Of a stretch of 64,000 nt of DNA, positions 25,235 to 33,783 are shown piece by piece. The stretch comes from Cloacibacterium normanense. Lineage in GTDB: Bacteria > Bacteroidota > Bacteroidia > Flavobacteriales > Weeksellaceae. The notes below the pieces were generated by a model that was given only the letters and a program-made list of their open reading frames with translations, searched no databases and had not been told where the DNA came from. Every line of letters begins with the position of its first letter. The first letter of the stretch is position 1. Position numbers and translations under genes: made by a program. Location: positions 372,001 to 436,000 of the forward strand of contig NZ_CP034157.1 of NCBI RefSeq assembly GCF_003860565.1, given 5' to 3'.

Positions 25235-25336
25235 AATCAAAGTCGAATCAAAGTCGAGTCAAGTTCGGGTTTTGTTCGGAAAAAGTACCCGTTTTCCGAA
25301 GCAGACTCGACTGTGATTCGAACATGATTCGAACAA
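25235..25336. repeat. Inverted array of 11-bp tandem units around a hairpin
   Basis: Left side: AATCAAAGTCG occurs twice in tandem (25235-25245, 25246-25256), followed by a degenerate third unit. Right side: GATTCGAACAT and GATTCGAACAA in tandem (25315-25325, 25326-25336), which on the other strand read like the left unit. Inside are an exact 8-bp inverted pair (GTCGAGTC 25253-25260, GACTCGAC 25304-25311) and a central hairpin CGGAAAA/TTTTCCG (25277-25298). Confidence 0.8.
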
Positions 25337-25384
25337 AAGTGGTTTTTTGGTTAAATTTTCGATGAAATGAGGTTTTAAAACAAA

Positions 25385-25416
25385 AAAAATCCACAAATTG
25401 TAGACTTGTGGATTTT
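25385..25416 (-). terminator. Terminator of the cupin gene
   Basis: AAATCCACAA pairs with TTGTGGATTT over a 9-nt loop. On the minus strand it is followed by a T run (the A run at 25382-25389). Confidence 0.8.
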
Positions 25417-25457
25417 TGGAAAGATAGTTTGAGTTTATATGGTTTTGTGTTTTGTTT

Positions 25458-26051
25458 TTATAGTTGATAAATTTTTTCAAAAGCTTCTTCTGGTAAATTC
25501 CAAGTGCAAGAAGGTGCTTTGTCATTAAGAACCGCCCATTTCTTATGTTCTAAGTCGAAAATTCTAACTCCACTTAGGTTCAGTTGGTTGGTTTTGTAAA
25601 TATGTAAACTTACCGATAGCGTAGGTTTGTTGTTCACAATGCTGTGAATTCCGCCCATTTCTTCGGCAAAAGAAATGCCTTCTATCGCTACACCAGCGCC
25701 TTCATATTCTATAAAATCTTTGGTTTCTTTGTAATACACTTCTGTTAATTCACCTTTTAGGACTTTTATTTTTCCCTCGTAGTTTTTGTGGTCGTGAATC
25801 GCTGTTTTATTTTCAGCGCCCCATAACATGAGAATTGCTACTGCGTTTTCATTGTTAAAAACAGGGAATCTTTTATACGTTTTGGCAGGAACATCTAGTT
25901 CGTTGATTTTGAAAACTTGGTTGTAGTCTTCGAAACGGAATTCGAATAGTTTTTCTACAACGGTATTAAAGTCTGCCGAGACATTTTTTAAGTCTTCTAA
26001 AGTTTGGGCTAGGGGTTTAGTCATTGTTCTTTCCATAATTTTTACAAGCAT
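25458..26051 (-). CDS. Cysteine dioxygenase-like cupin protein
   Basis: The product is about 197 residues with a cysteine-dioxygenase-type cupin. The iron ligands match HxH in 'AIHDHKNYEG' and a third His in 'GGIHSIVN', followed by 'SVSLHIY'. Type I CDOs oxidise cysteine to cysteine sulfinate, but related thiol dioxygenases use other thiols, so the substrate is open. ATGs are available at 26051, 26036 and 26024, and I cannot decide between them. The box TAATTTTA about 15 bases upstream allows any of them. It is a single gene with its own terminator. Confidence 0.82.
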   Translation of the reverse strand: MLVKIMERTMTKPLAQTLEDLKNVSADFNTVVEKLFEFRFEDYNQVFKINELDVPAKTYKRFPVFNNENAVAILMLWGAENKTAIHDHKNYEGKIKVLKGELTEVYYKETKDFIEYEGAGVAIEGISFAEEMGGIHSIVNNKPTLSVSLHIYKTNQLNLSGVRIFDLEHKKWAVLNDKAPSCTWNLPEEAFEKIYQL

Positions 26052-26210
26052 GATTTTCAGTTGGTAAAATTATTAAAAACTGTGTTTTATGACACCGATT
26101 TTGAGATGATTTACATCATGCAAGATTGCTGATTTTATAAAAGAATTTATGATTTTTATCAAATTTTCTATTCTTAACATACATTCCGCTTCAGTTTTCT
26201 AAAAAAATAA

Positions 26211-26218
26211 TACCTTTG
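26211..26218 (+). promoter_or_regulatory. -7 box for the glucan phosphorylase-like gene
   Basis: TACCTTTG is a perfect match, 25 bases before ATG 26244. Confidence 0.65.
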
Positions 26219-26243
26219 CACCTGATTTTAAAGAAACGAAAAA

Positions 26244-27902
26244 ATGGATTTTAAAAATTATCAGATGCCTTATAGCATCAACCCGAATTACAGCAAGAAA
26301 GTTGCGTATTTTTCGATGGAATTTGCCATTGATCAAGCATTGAAAATATACAGTGGAGGTTTAGGATTTTTGGCAGGTTCTCACATGAGAAGTGTTTATA
26401 ATCTGAAGCAAGACACTGTCGGAATCGGTATTTTGTGGAAATTTGGTTATTATGACCAAGCTAGAAATCACGATCAAACGCTTAATCCAGTTTGGACTAA
26501 GAAAATGTACAGCTTCTTGGAAGATACAGGAATTAAATTCCAAATTGACATTCACGATGCACCAGTTTGGGTAAAAGTAATGTACCTGAACCCAGAAACG
26601 TTTAAAACTGCACCTATCTTTTTACTTTCTACAGATGTGCCAGAAAATGACCACGTTTCTAAAACCATCTGCTACAGATTATATGATGCGAATGAATCTA
26701 CAAAATTGGCTCAATACATCCTTCTAGGAAAAGGAGGAGCTAAACTTTTAGACGAATTAAACCTAGAAAGAGAAGTATATCACTTAAACGAAGCGCACGG
26801 TTTACCAGCAGCATTCTATTTGTTGAAAAAATTCGGTGGAGATTTAGAAAAAGTAAAAGAAAGATTGGTTTTCACTACGCACACTCCAGAAGAAGCAGGA
26901 AACGAAAAACACAATGTACACACTTGTCACCAAATGTCTTATTTCTCTGGCTTAAGCTTAGAAGAAGTAAAGAAAATTGAAGGACAAGATAACGACCAAT
27001 TTAACCACTCATTGTGTGCTTTGAGAATGGCAAGAATTGCGAATGGAGTTTCTCAGTTACACGGTGTAGTTTCTAACGAAATGTGGGGTAAATATCCAGG
27101 AATTTGCGAAATTAAAGCCATTACCAATGCACAAGATTTCAAATATTGGGCAGATAAACCACTCTATAACGCAAGAGAAGAAAGAGAAGACGAAGAATTC
27201 GATTTCAGAAAAAAACATCTTAAAAAGAGAACTTTCAGAATTGTAGCAGACCAATGTGGTAAATTGTTTGATTCTAAAGTATTCACCATGGTTTGGGCAA
27301 GAAGATTTGCAGGATACAAAAGAGCAGATTTGTTGCTTCAAGATAAAGAAAGATTCAGAAAATTATTGGAAAACAAAAAATATCCAGTGCAAATTATCTT
27401 TGCAGGAAAGCCTTATCCAGTAGATTATGCAGCGATTTCTACTTTCAATAATTTGGTAGAAGAAAGTAAAAATCATAAAAACATGGCGGTTCTTACAGGT
27501 TATGAATTGTCATTAAGTAAATCTCTAAAAAAAGGTTCTGATGTTTGGTTAAACAACCCAAGAGTTCCTAGAGAAGCTTCTGGTACTTCTGGTATGACGG
27601 CTTCTATGAACGCTTCTGTAAACCTTTCTACAGATGATGGTTGGATTCCAGAATTTGCAAAAAATGGTGTGAACTCTTTTGTGGTTCCAAAAGCAGATTA
27701 TGCGAATATGAGCGTTTTCGATGTAGACAATTATGATATGAACCAATTGTATGACATCTTAGAAAACCAAATCTTACCAATGTACTACGAAAGACCAGAT
27801 GAATGGAGACAAGTAGTGAAAAATGCAATGGATGATGTAAAAGAGCAGTTCAATTCTGATAGAATGGCTGATGAATATTACAAAATTATGTATAATAATT
27901 AA
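26244..27902 (+). CDS. Alpha-glucan phosphorylase family protein with altered PLP site
   Basis: The 552-residue protein aligns along its length with short GT35 alpha-glucan phosphorylases, which phosphorolyse glycogen to glucose-1-phosphate. Matching blocks are 'YSGGLGFLAG' (36-45), 'YHLNEAHG', 'FTTHTPEEAG', 'GVSQLHGVVSNEMW', 'WARRFAGYKRADLL' and 'IIFAGKPYP'. In 'EASGTSGM-T-ASMNA' the residue after GM is Thr452 (codon ACG, 27597-27599), where the family has the Lys that binds pyridoxal phosphate. Activity is therefore doubtful or changed. It has its own promoter and strong terminator, and no other glycogen gene is adjacent. Confidence 0.88.
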   Translation: MDFKNYQMPYSINPNYSKKVAYFSMEFAIDQALKIYSGGLGFLAGSHMRSVYNLKQDTVGIGILWKFGYYDQARNHDQTLNPVWTKKMYSFLEDTGIKFQIDIHDAPVWVKVMYLNPETFKTAPIFLLSTDVPENDHVSKTICYRLYDANESTKLAQYILLGKGGAKLLDELNLEREVYHLNEAHGLPAAFYLLKKFGGDLEKVKERLVFTTHTPEEAGNEKHNVHTCHQMSYFSGLSLEEVKKIEGQDNDQFNHSLCALRMARIANGVSQLHGVVSNEMWGKYPGICEIKAITNAQDFKYWADKPLYNAREEREDEEFDFRKKHLKKRTFRIVADQCGKLFDSKVFTMVWARRFAGYKRADLLLQDKERFRKLLENKKYPVQIIFAGKPYPVDYAAISTFNNLVEESKNHKNMAVLTGYELSLSKSLKKGSDVWLNNPRVPREASGTSGMTASMNASVNLSTDDGWIPEFAKNGVNSFVVPKADYANMSVFDVDNYDMNQLYDILENQILPMYYERPDEWRQVVKNAMDDVKEQFNSDRMADEYYKIMYNN

Positions 27903-27924
27903 TCCATATATTAATATTTTTTAC

Positions 27925-27963
27925 GTCTGGGGCGCTTCCTTTGGAAGCGCCCCAGATTTTTTA
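27925..27963 (+). terminator. Strong terminator of the phosphorylase-like gene
   Basis: TCTGGGGCGCTTCC pairs with GGAAGCGCCCCAGA over a TTT loop and is followed by six T. It is the most GC-rich hairpin in the window. Confidence 0.93.
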
Positions 27964-28096
27964 GTACTATAATCATTTAGTATTATAAAAAATAATTTAT
28001 CTTGTGACTATAAATTCAGTTTTCATAAACTGACCTTATCAGCGTATGTATTTTCATTTGTAGTTAGTATGATCACTTTATAAAAATCTAAAATAA

Positions 28097-29080
28097 ATGG
28101 CTACCAGAAGAAAATTTTTGAAAAATGCAGGAATTTTATCTGCAATCTTGGCTTTGAATCCTTTAAAAGCCGAAGAAATTCTTCCAAAGAATAAAAAAAT
28201 CAGAAAACCAGTCGTGCTTTCAACTTGGAGATTTGGTATTCAAGCCAATGAAGAAGCGTGGAAAGTCCTTTCAAAAGGAGGAAAAGCTTTGGATGCTGTA
28301 GAAAAAGGCGTAAGATTGGTAGAAGACGACCCGAATGAAAGAAGTGTAGGTTACGGAGGAAGACCAGACAGAGACGGAAGAGTTACGCTAGACGCTTGTA
28401 TTATGGATGAAAAAGCGAATATTGGTTCGGTGGCGTCTTTAGAACATATCAAAAATCCAATTTCTGTAGCCAGAGCCGTGATGGAAAAAACGCCTCACGT
28501 CATGTTAGTTGGCGATGGAGCCTTGCAATTTGCGGTTTCTCAAGGTTTTGAAAAAATAAATTTGCTTACACCAGAATCTGAAAAAGAATGGAAAGATTGG
28601 CTCAAAACATCAGAATATAAACCTGTGGTAAATATAGAAAACCATGACACAATTGGTATGATTGCGCTTGATGAACACGGAAATCTTTCTGGAGCGTGCA
28701 CAACTTCTGGAATGGCGTTTAAAATGCATGGTAGAGTGGGAGATTCACCAATAATTGGAGCGGGGCTTTTTGTAGATAATGAAGTGGGCGCTGCTACAGC
28801 AACTGGTCATGGTGAAGAAGTGATTAGAACTTGCGGTTCACATTTGGTGGTAGAACTAATGCGACAAGGAAAATCTCCTCAACAAGCGTGTGAAGAAGCA
28901 GTGAAGAGAATTTATAAGAATTTTGTGAATCAAAACCGTAATGTAAAAGACACTCAGATTGGTTTTATTGCCATCAATAAATTTGGTGAAACAGGTGCAT
29001 TTTGTTTGCAAAAAGGCTTCAATTACGCGGTTCATACTCAAGAAAACAATGTTTTAATTGATGCCAAAAGTTTAATTTAA
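28097..29080 (+). CDS. N4-(beta-N-acetylglucosaminyl)-L-asparaginase
   Basis: The 327-residue N-terminal nucleophile hydrolase splits GlcNAc from asparagine in glycopeptides. It matches the classical glycosylasparaginase of Elizabethkingia (Flavobacterium) meningosepticum. The autocleavage motif is NHDT, with Asp184 and nucleophile Thr185. 'GGRPDRDG' and the 'TATGHGEEVIRTCGSHLVVELM' region supply the substrate site. The N-terminus 'RRKFLKNAGILSAILAL' is a Tat-like signal with twin Arg, so it is exported. It forms a possible operon with cutC (57-base gap). Confidence 0.95.
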   Translation: MATRRKFLKNAGILSAILALNPLKAEEILPKNKKIRKPVVLSTWRFGIQANEEAWKVLSKGGKALDAVEKGVRLVEDDPNERSVGYGGRPDRDGRVTLDACIMDEKANIGSVASLEHIKNPISVARAVMEKTPHVMLVGDGALQFAVSQGFEKINLLTPESEKEWKDWLKTSEYKPVVNIENHDTIGMIALDEHGNLSGACTTSGMAFKMHGRVGDSPIIGAGLFVDNEVGAATATGHGEEVIRTCGSHLVVELMRQGKSPQQACEEAVKRIYKNFVNQNRNVKDTQIGFIAINKFGETGAFCLQKGFNYAVHTQENNVLIDAKSLI

Positions 29081-29137
29081 AATTTTTAAAAACGCAATCT
29101 TGAATCTAGGTTCTCGATTCTCAAATCTAAAAAATAT

Positions 29138-29794
29138 ATGTTAGAAATAGCTTGTTTTAATAAAGAATCTGCTGTTATCGCAGCAAAAGCTGGAGCGGAT
29201 AGAATAGAGTTTTGTGCAGATTTTCATTTGGGCGGAACCACTCCTGATTTAGAAGATTTCAAAAATTTAAAAAAGGAAATAGATGTACCTATTTACGTGA
29301 TGATTCGTCCGAGAGGTGGAAATTTTTTCTATTCAGATGAAGGCTTCAGTTTGATGAAACACCAATTGCAAAATTTTTATAACGCTGGAGCAGATGGTTT
29401 TGTTTTTGGAATTTTAGACCAAAATGATGAGGTAAACGAACAGCAATGCAAGGAACTTATCCAGTTTGCAAAAGGAAAACCATGTACTTTTCATCGAGCT
29501 TTTGATAGAACCAAGAATCTAGAAAAATCATTAGAAATGCTTATCAATTGTGGTTTTTCTACCGTTTTGACGTCTGGTGGAAAATCTAATGTAGAAGAAG
29601 GCAAAGAAATGCTCCAAAAATTAGTGGGAATTTCAGCGGGAAGAATAGACATTTTATGCGGAGGTGGTTTGCGTTCTTCTAACCTTGTTGAGATTAAAAA
29701 TTTCACTCATGCCAAGAGCTTTCATTCGTCTGCAATTCTAGAAGGAGAAGTTGCCGATTTTCACGAAATAACAAGACTAAAATCATGTTTTTAG
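29138..29794 (+). CDS. cutC: CutC family protein
   Basis: The 218-residue TIM-barrel protein opens 'LEIACFNKESAVIAAKAGADRIEFC' and has 'VMIRPRGGNFFYSDEGF', 'GADGFVFGIL', 'CTFHRAFDR' and 'LTSGGKSNVEEG', all CutC hallmarks. CutC was linked to copper tolerance, but a direct role is disputed and the biochemical activity is unknown. It is cytoplasmic. It follows the glycosylasparaginase gene on the same strand. Confidence 0.95.
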   Translation: MLEIACFNKESAVIAAKAGADRIEFCADFHLGGTTPDLEDFKNLKKEIDVPIYVMIRPRGGNFFYSDEGFSLMKHQLQNFYNAGADGFVFGILDQNDEVNEQQCKELIQFAKGKPCTFHRAFDRTKNLEKSLEMLINCGFSTVLTSGGKSNVEEGKEMLQKLVGISAGRIDILCGGGLRSSNLVEIKNFTHAKSFHSSAILEGEVADFHEITRLKSCF

Positions 29795-29902
29795 GACGTT
29801 TTCTATGAGGTTTAAATTGCTGAAAATCCGTACTTTTAGGGGAATTTTTTTCAAAGCAATTTTATTAAAATTAAACAACACAATATTTAAAATTTTCACA
29901 CT

Positions 29903-30943
29903 ATGAAATTTCCGCTTTATTTACCACAAATCGAAAATCCAGCAAACAATAACCTTTCAATTCTAGCAGCAGATGTAGGTGGAACCAAAACCAATATTGC
30001 ACAATTTGTTTCGCAAAATGGCAAAATGGTTCTTCAGTTAGAAGAAACGTATACCACCAATCATCATAATTCTTTGACCGAAATTATTCTTGATTTTATA
30101 AAAAAAAATAATTTTGAGAAGCCAGATAGAATTTCTATTGGTGCTGCAGGTCCTGTAGTAAACGGAACTTGTCACACCACGAATATAAAATTTAAAATAG
30201 ATGTAACAGAACTCAGTAGAGACCTACAAATAGATAAAGTCTATCTTATTAATGATTTAGAAGCTACGGCTTTTGGAATGACAGAGATGGATGATGAATT
30301 TATGGTGACCATGAGAAACGGAAATCCTTCTATCGGTGGTCATATTGCTATTTTGGCTCCAGGAACAGGTTTAGGTGAAGCTTGTCTTTTCTGGGACGGA
30401 AAATATTTAAGACCAATGCCTTCTGAAGGAGGCCACAGTGAATTTGCGCCGAGAACAGATGTAGAATTTGAATTGGTGAAATTTTTACAAAAAACCTACG
30501 GCGAAATCATCGTTTGGGAAAGATTGGTTTCTGGACCAGCTATTTACAAAATCTACGAATTTTTGAGAGATGTAAAAGGCTACGAAGAACAAGCTTGGCT
30601 TACCCAGAAATTAGCAGAAGCTAAAGATAAATCTGCCGTAATCAGTGAAACTGCAATGTCTGGATTATGTACCACTTGCGTTTTGGCTATGGAAATGCTG
30701 GTAGATTTTATGGCGAGAAGAGCCAATAATATGGTGCTGAATTATAAAGCAACCGGTGGATTAATTTTAGCAGGTGGAATTCCGCCAAGAATTTATAACT
30801 TTATCAACAAAGATAAAATAGAAGAAAGCTTCTTAAAATGTGACGAAATGGAACCGCTTTTAGCTGGAATTCCTATTTACTTAAACCTAAATAGCAAAAC
30901 AGCATTATATGGAGCGGCATATTATGGAGCTTTTTCTGAATAA
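29903..30943 (+). CDS. glk: Glucokinase
   Basis: The 346-residue Glk-type hexokinase makes glucose-6-phosphate from glucose and ATP. The phosphate-binding loop 'LAADVGGTKTNIAQF' is at about residues 21-35. 'LINDLEATAFGM' contains the catalytic-type Asp, 'APGTGLGEA' the ATP site and 'SEGGHSEFAPR' the glucose-binding Glu/His. It is a normal-length cytoplasmic enzyme. A near-consensus box TACTTTTA lies at 29831-29838. The S9 peptidase gene begins 31 bases after its stop. Confidence 0.94.
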   Translation: MKFPLYLPQIENPANNNLSILAADVGGTKTNIAQFVSQNGKMVLQLEETYTTNHHNSLTEIILDFIKKNNFEKPDRISIGAAGPVVNGTCHTTNIKFKIDVTELSRDLQIDKVYLINDLEATAFGMTEMDDEFMVTMRNGNPSIGGHIAILAPGTGLGEACLFWDGKYLRPMPSEGGHSEFAPRTDVEFELVKFLQKTYGEIIVWERLVSGPAIYKIYEFLRDVKGYEEQAWLTQKLAEAKDKSAVISETAMSGLCTTCVLAMEMLVDFMARRANNMVLNYKATGGLILAGGIPPRIYNFINKDKIEESFLKCDEMEPLLAGIPIYLNLNSKTALYGAAYYGAFSE

Positions 30944-30973
30944 TAACATTTAGAAAAATTTAAAAATTAAGGA

Positions 30974-33103
30974 ATGAAGAAATTGTTTTTAACATTAGGT
31001 TTCTTGGGAATGATGCATTTTGGCTTTGCTCAAGAGATTACTCTAGAAAAAATCTATTCGGGTTACTACCGCGGCAAAAACATTGCAGGAATCGCTTCTC
31101 TTAAAAATGGAGAAAACTATGCCGTAATCGAAAGAGGCGGTATTGCAAAATATTCTTACAAAACCACTGAAAAAGTAGGCAATATTGTAGACGGAAGTTT
31201 TGAGAGTTATATTTTTTCTGATGATGAATCAAAAATTCTTTTGCAAAAAGAATCTGAGCCTATTTATAGACATTCATTTTTAGGGAAATTTGATGTTAAA
31301 GACCTTACTTCAGGAAAAATAATCAGTCTGAACAACGGAAATTTCGTTCAAGAGCCTAAATTTTCGCCAAATGGAAAATTAGTGGCTTATATTTCAGACA
31401 ATAATTTATTTTATCAAGATTTAGAATCTGGAAAAATTACCCAAATTACCAATGATGGTAAGAAAAATTCAGTGATTAATGGATTGGGAGATTGGGTTTA
31501 TGAAGAAGAATTCGGGCATGCAGATTTCTATCAGTGGAACAAAGGAAGTGACGCCATCATTTTTGTAAGATTTGATGAATCGCAAGTTCCAGAGATGAAC
31601 ATGCAGATGTATAATAAATCGCTTTATCCTACAGATTATCGTTTTAAATATCCAAAAGCTGGAGAGAAAAACTCAGAAGTTTCTGCGCATTTATATCAGG
31701 TAAATTCTGGTAAAACCATCCATTTAGATTTGGCAGGTTTCGAGAACTATTACATTCCTCAAGTTTTCAGTACTGCTAAAAATGATGAGGTAGCGATTGC
31801 CACTTCCAACAGACATCAGAATAAAGTAGAGATTTTAAAAATTAATACTGCTTCTGGAACCGTTTCTAAATTATTAACCGAAACAGACCAAGCTTGGATT
31901 GACACCGATAATCTTACGTTAGAATTTTTAGAAGATAATTCATTTTTATGGGCTTCAGAGAGAAGTGGTTTCAGACATCTGTATTGGTATGATGCGAAAG
32001 GAAAACTGAACAAACAAGTAACCAAAGGAAACTGGGAAATCACTGATTATTATGGTTTTAACCCAAAAACGAAAGAAGTTTTCTTACAAACAACCGAGAA
32101 AGGAAGCATCAATAAAGTGGTTTCTAAATTTAATATTTCATCAGGGAAATCTGTATTGCTTTCTCAAGCGGAAGGAAATAACAGAGCAGATTTTTCTAAA
32201 AATTTCCAATATTTTATTGAGACCAATTCTACTGCTAAAAAACCATTTACCTATACTTTAAAAGATGGAAACGGGAAATTTGTGAAAGAATTGCAGAATA
32301 ATGATGCACTTTTAAGCAAATTAAATGCGGATAATTTGGTAACCAAAGAATTTATGATGATTCCGAATGAAGCAGGAGACCAAATGAATGCTTACATCAT
32401 GAAACCGAAGGATTTTGACCCAAATAAAAAATATCCACTTTTCATGTTCCAATATTCAGGGCCAGGTTCTCAGCAAGTTTCTAATTCTTGGGATGGTGGA
32501 AACGGACTTTGGTTCAATCATTTGGTGCAGAAAGGATATATCGTAGTTTGTGTAGACGGTCGCGGAACAGGTTATAGAGGAACAAAATACAAAAAAGTAA
32601 CCTATAAAAATCTAGGAAAATACGAAATAGAAGACCAAATTGCCGCTGCAAAATGGTTAGGAAATCAATCTTATATTGACAAGTCTAGAATTGGTATTTT
32701 CGGGTGGAGTTATGGTGGTTATATGGCAAGCTTAGCCATGACAAAAGGTGCTGATGTTTTCAAAGCAGGAATTGCAGTAGCGCCAGTTACCAATTGGAGA
32801 TATTATGACAGCATTTACACCGAAAGATTCTTGCAAACGCCACAAGAAAATCCTGAAGGTTACGACCAGAATTCGCCTACAACTTTTGCGAAATTACTAA
32901 AAGGCAAATTCCTTTTGATTCACGGAACAGCTGATGACAACGTACATTTCCAAAATTCTATGGAATTTTCTGAAGCATTAATTCAAAACAATAAACAGTT
33001 TGAATTTATGGCATATCCAGACAAAAATCACGGAATTTATGGCGGACAAACAAGACCTCAATTGTATAAAAAAATGACTGATTTTATTTTGGAGAATTTG
33101 TAA
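30974..33103 (+). CDS. S9 family dipeptidyl/prolyl-tripeptidyl peptidase (DPP IV-like)
   Basis: A 709-residue exported serine peptidase with signal peptide MKKLFLTLGFLGMMHFGFAQ. The N-terminal beta-propeller has the double-Glu motif in 'DWVYEEEFGHADF', which anchors the substrate N-terminus. The C-terminal alpha/beta hydrolase has Ser579 in GWSYGG, Asp654/655 in 'HGTADDNVH' and His686 in 'DKNHGIYGG'. Such enzymes release di- or tripeptides, often after proline, outside the cytoplasm. Peptide transporters lie just downstream, which fits peptide feeding. Confidence 0.94.
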   Translation: MKKLFLTLGFLGMMHFGFAQEITLEKIYSGYYRGKNIAGIASLKNGENYAVIERGGIAKYSYKTTEKVGNIVDGSFESYIFSDDESKILLQKESEPIYRHSFLGKFDVKDLTSGKIISLNNGNFVQEPKFSPNGKLVAYISDNNLFYQDLESGKITQITNDGKKNSVINGLGDWVYEEEFGHADFYQWNKGSDAIIFVRFDESQVPEMNMQMYNKSLYPTDYRFKYPKAGEKNSEVSAHLYQVNSGKTIHLDLAGFENYYIPQVFSTAKNDEVAIATSNRHQNKVEILKINTASGTVSKLLTETDQAWIDTDNLTLEFLEDNSFLWASERSGFRHLYWYDAKGKLNKQVTKGNWEITDYYGFNPKTKEVFLQTTEKGSINKVVSKFNISSGKSVLLSQAEGNNRADFSKNFQYFIETNSTAKKPFTYTLKDGNGKFVKELQNNDALLSKLNADNLVTKEFMMIPNEAGDQMNAYIMKPKDFDPNKKYPLFMFQYSGPGSQQVSNSWDGGNGLWFNHLVQKGYIVVCVDGRGTGYRGTKYKKVTYKNLGKYEIEDQIAAAKWLGNQSYIDKSRIGIFGWSYGGYMASLAMTKGADVFKAGIAVAPVTNWRYYDSIYTERFLQTPQENPEGYDQNSPTTFAKLLKGKFLLIHGTADDNVHFQNSMEFSEALIQNNKQFEFMAYPDKNHGIYGGQTRPQLYKKMTDFILENL

Positions 33104-33128
33104 AAAGTTGTACACTTAAAGATAAATT

Positions 33129-33163
33129 AAAACCGCAGAAGAAAATTTCTTTTGCGGTTTTTT
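33129..33163 (+). terminator. Terminator of the S9 peptidase gene
   Basis: AAACCGCAGAAGAAA pairs with TTTCTTTTGCGGTTT (with G-U/A mismatches), followed by T. It abuts the stop codon of the convergent toxin gene. Confidence 0.85.
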
Positions 33164-33455
33164 ATGGGCGTTTATCAATGTCTTGGTTTCCTTGGAAAAC
33201 AGCATTTATACTAATTAATTTTCTATTTTCATCAACTTGATAGAAAATGATAAACGGATATTTTTTAAGAGGTAAACCTCTGAAATTTTTGTAATACCGT
33301 TGAAAAAAAGGATTTTGCTTGATTTTTTGTAGTGTTTGCTCATAATCTTTAACAAAATTTTGTGCAACTTTTAGAGAAGCTTCTTTTTTGTAATATGTAA
33401 CCGCTTCTTTAATATGAGATTTTGCTAAAGACGAAATCCTAATTTTATAGTTCAT
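33162..33455 (-). CDS. RelE/ParE-family toxin
   Basis: A 97-residue basic protein with the RelE/ParE fold pattern: 'KIRISSLAKSHIKEAVTYYKKEASLKVAQNFVKDYEQTLQKI' helices, then 'NPFFQRYYKNFRGLPLKKYPFIIFYQVDE' strands and 'INAVFQGNQDIDKRP' at the C-terminus. Such toxins cleave mRNA at the ribosome or poison gyrase; which applies cannot be told. It overlaps the antitoxin gene by 11 bases, in the order antitoxin-toxin. Confidence 0.87.
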   Translation of the reverse strand: MNYKIRISSLAKSHIKEAVTYYKKEASLKVAQNFVKDYEQTLQKIKQNPFFQRYYKNFRGLPLKKYPFIIFYQVDENRKLISINAVFQGNQDIDKRP

Positions 33456-33702
33456 ATTCTTTCTTTAATTCAGCTAAAAATTCATCATGGTCTTGAAATT
33501 CAGAATCATCTAAATTTTCTTGACTGTCTAATATTTTTTTCTGATTTTCAGTGAGTTTGAACGTTTCTTCTTTTGATGAACTCTTACTTTCTTTGGAAAT
33601 GTATTTCTCCTTCAAGAAATCAATATAGTCATTCACATTCCCTAAAAGTTCTTTGGGAAGTGTCTTTAGATTTTTTTCTAAATCTTTTATTGTGATTTCC
33701 AT
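33445..33702 (-). CDS. Putative antitoxin of the RelE/ParE-type pair
   Basis: An 85-residue acidic protein starting MEITIKDLEK. The N-terminal half looks helical ('LPKELLGNVNDYIDFLKEKY'), and the charged C-terminal half ('SQENLDDSEFQDHDEFLAELKKEYEL') probably wraps the toxin. The frame extends to an ATG at 33726, but the promoter box covers 33724-33731, so 33702 is preferred. No DNA-binding domain is obvious. I infer its antitoxin role from position and charge. Confidence 0.75.
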   Translation of the reverse strand: MEITIKDLEKNLKTLPKELLGNVNDYIDFLKEKYISKESKSSSKEETFKLTENQKKILDSQENLDDSEFQDHDEFLAELKKEYEL

Positions 33703-33723
33703 TTTTTTAGAATTTATTTTTAT

Positions 33724-33731
33724 CAAAGTTA
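33724..33731 (-). promoter_or_regulatory. -7 box for the toxin-antitoxin operon
   Basis: The minus strand reads TAACTTTG, a perfect match. It overlaps the alternative antitoxin start at 33726. Confidence 0.65.
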
Positions 33732-33760
33732 GAAAAATTTTTCATTCCATTTAAAAAACT

Positions 33761-33768
33761 TATTTTTG
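33761..33768 (+). promoter_or_regulatory. -7 box for the first POT gene
   Basis: TATTTTTG is a perfect match. It contains the in-frame TTG at 33766, so the start is the ATG at 33784. Confidence 0.65.
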
Positions 33769-33783
33769 GGAAAAATAAATTTT

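Larger units (their letters stand above)
25015..25457. other. Repeat-rich intergenic region downstream of the cupin gene
   Basis: This 443-base gap contains the mtaB promoter, two nested inverted repeats (25077-25168), an inverted array of 11-bp units around a hairpin (25235-25336) and the terminator of the cupin gene (25385-25416). No convincing protein gene was found; frames here are A/T-biased and cross these structures. Confidence 0.65.

Noticed and set aside
25235-25336. CRISPR array
   Set aside because: Units are 11 bp, directly adjacent without spacers and in inverted orientation; no cas genes in the window.
25259-25525. 88-codon frame on the minus strand in the cupin-mtaB gap
   Set aside because: It runs through the inverted 11-bp repeat array, a terminator and the 3' end of the cupin gene; no family resemblance.
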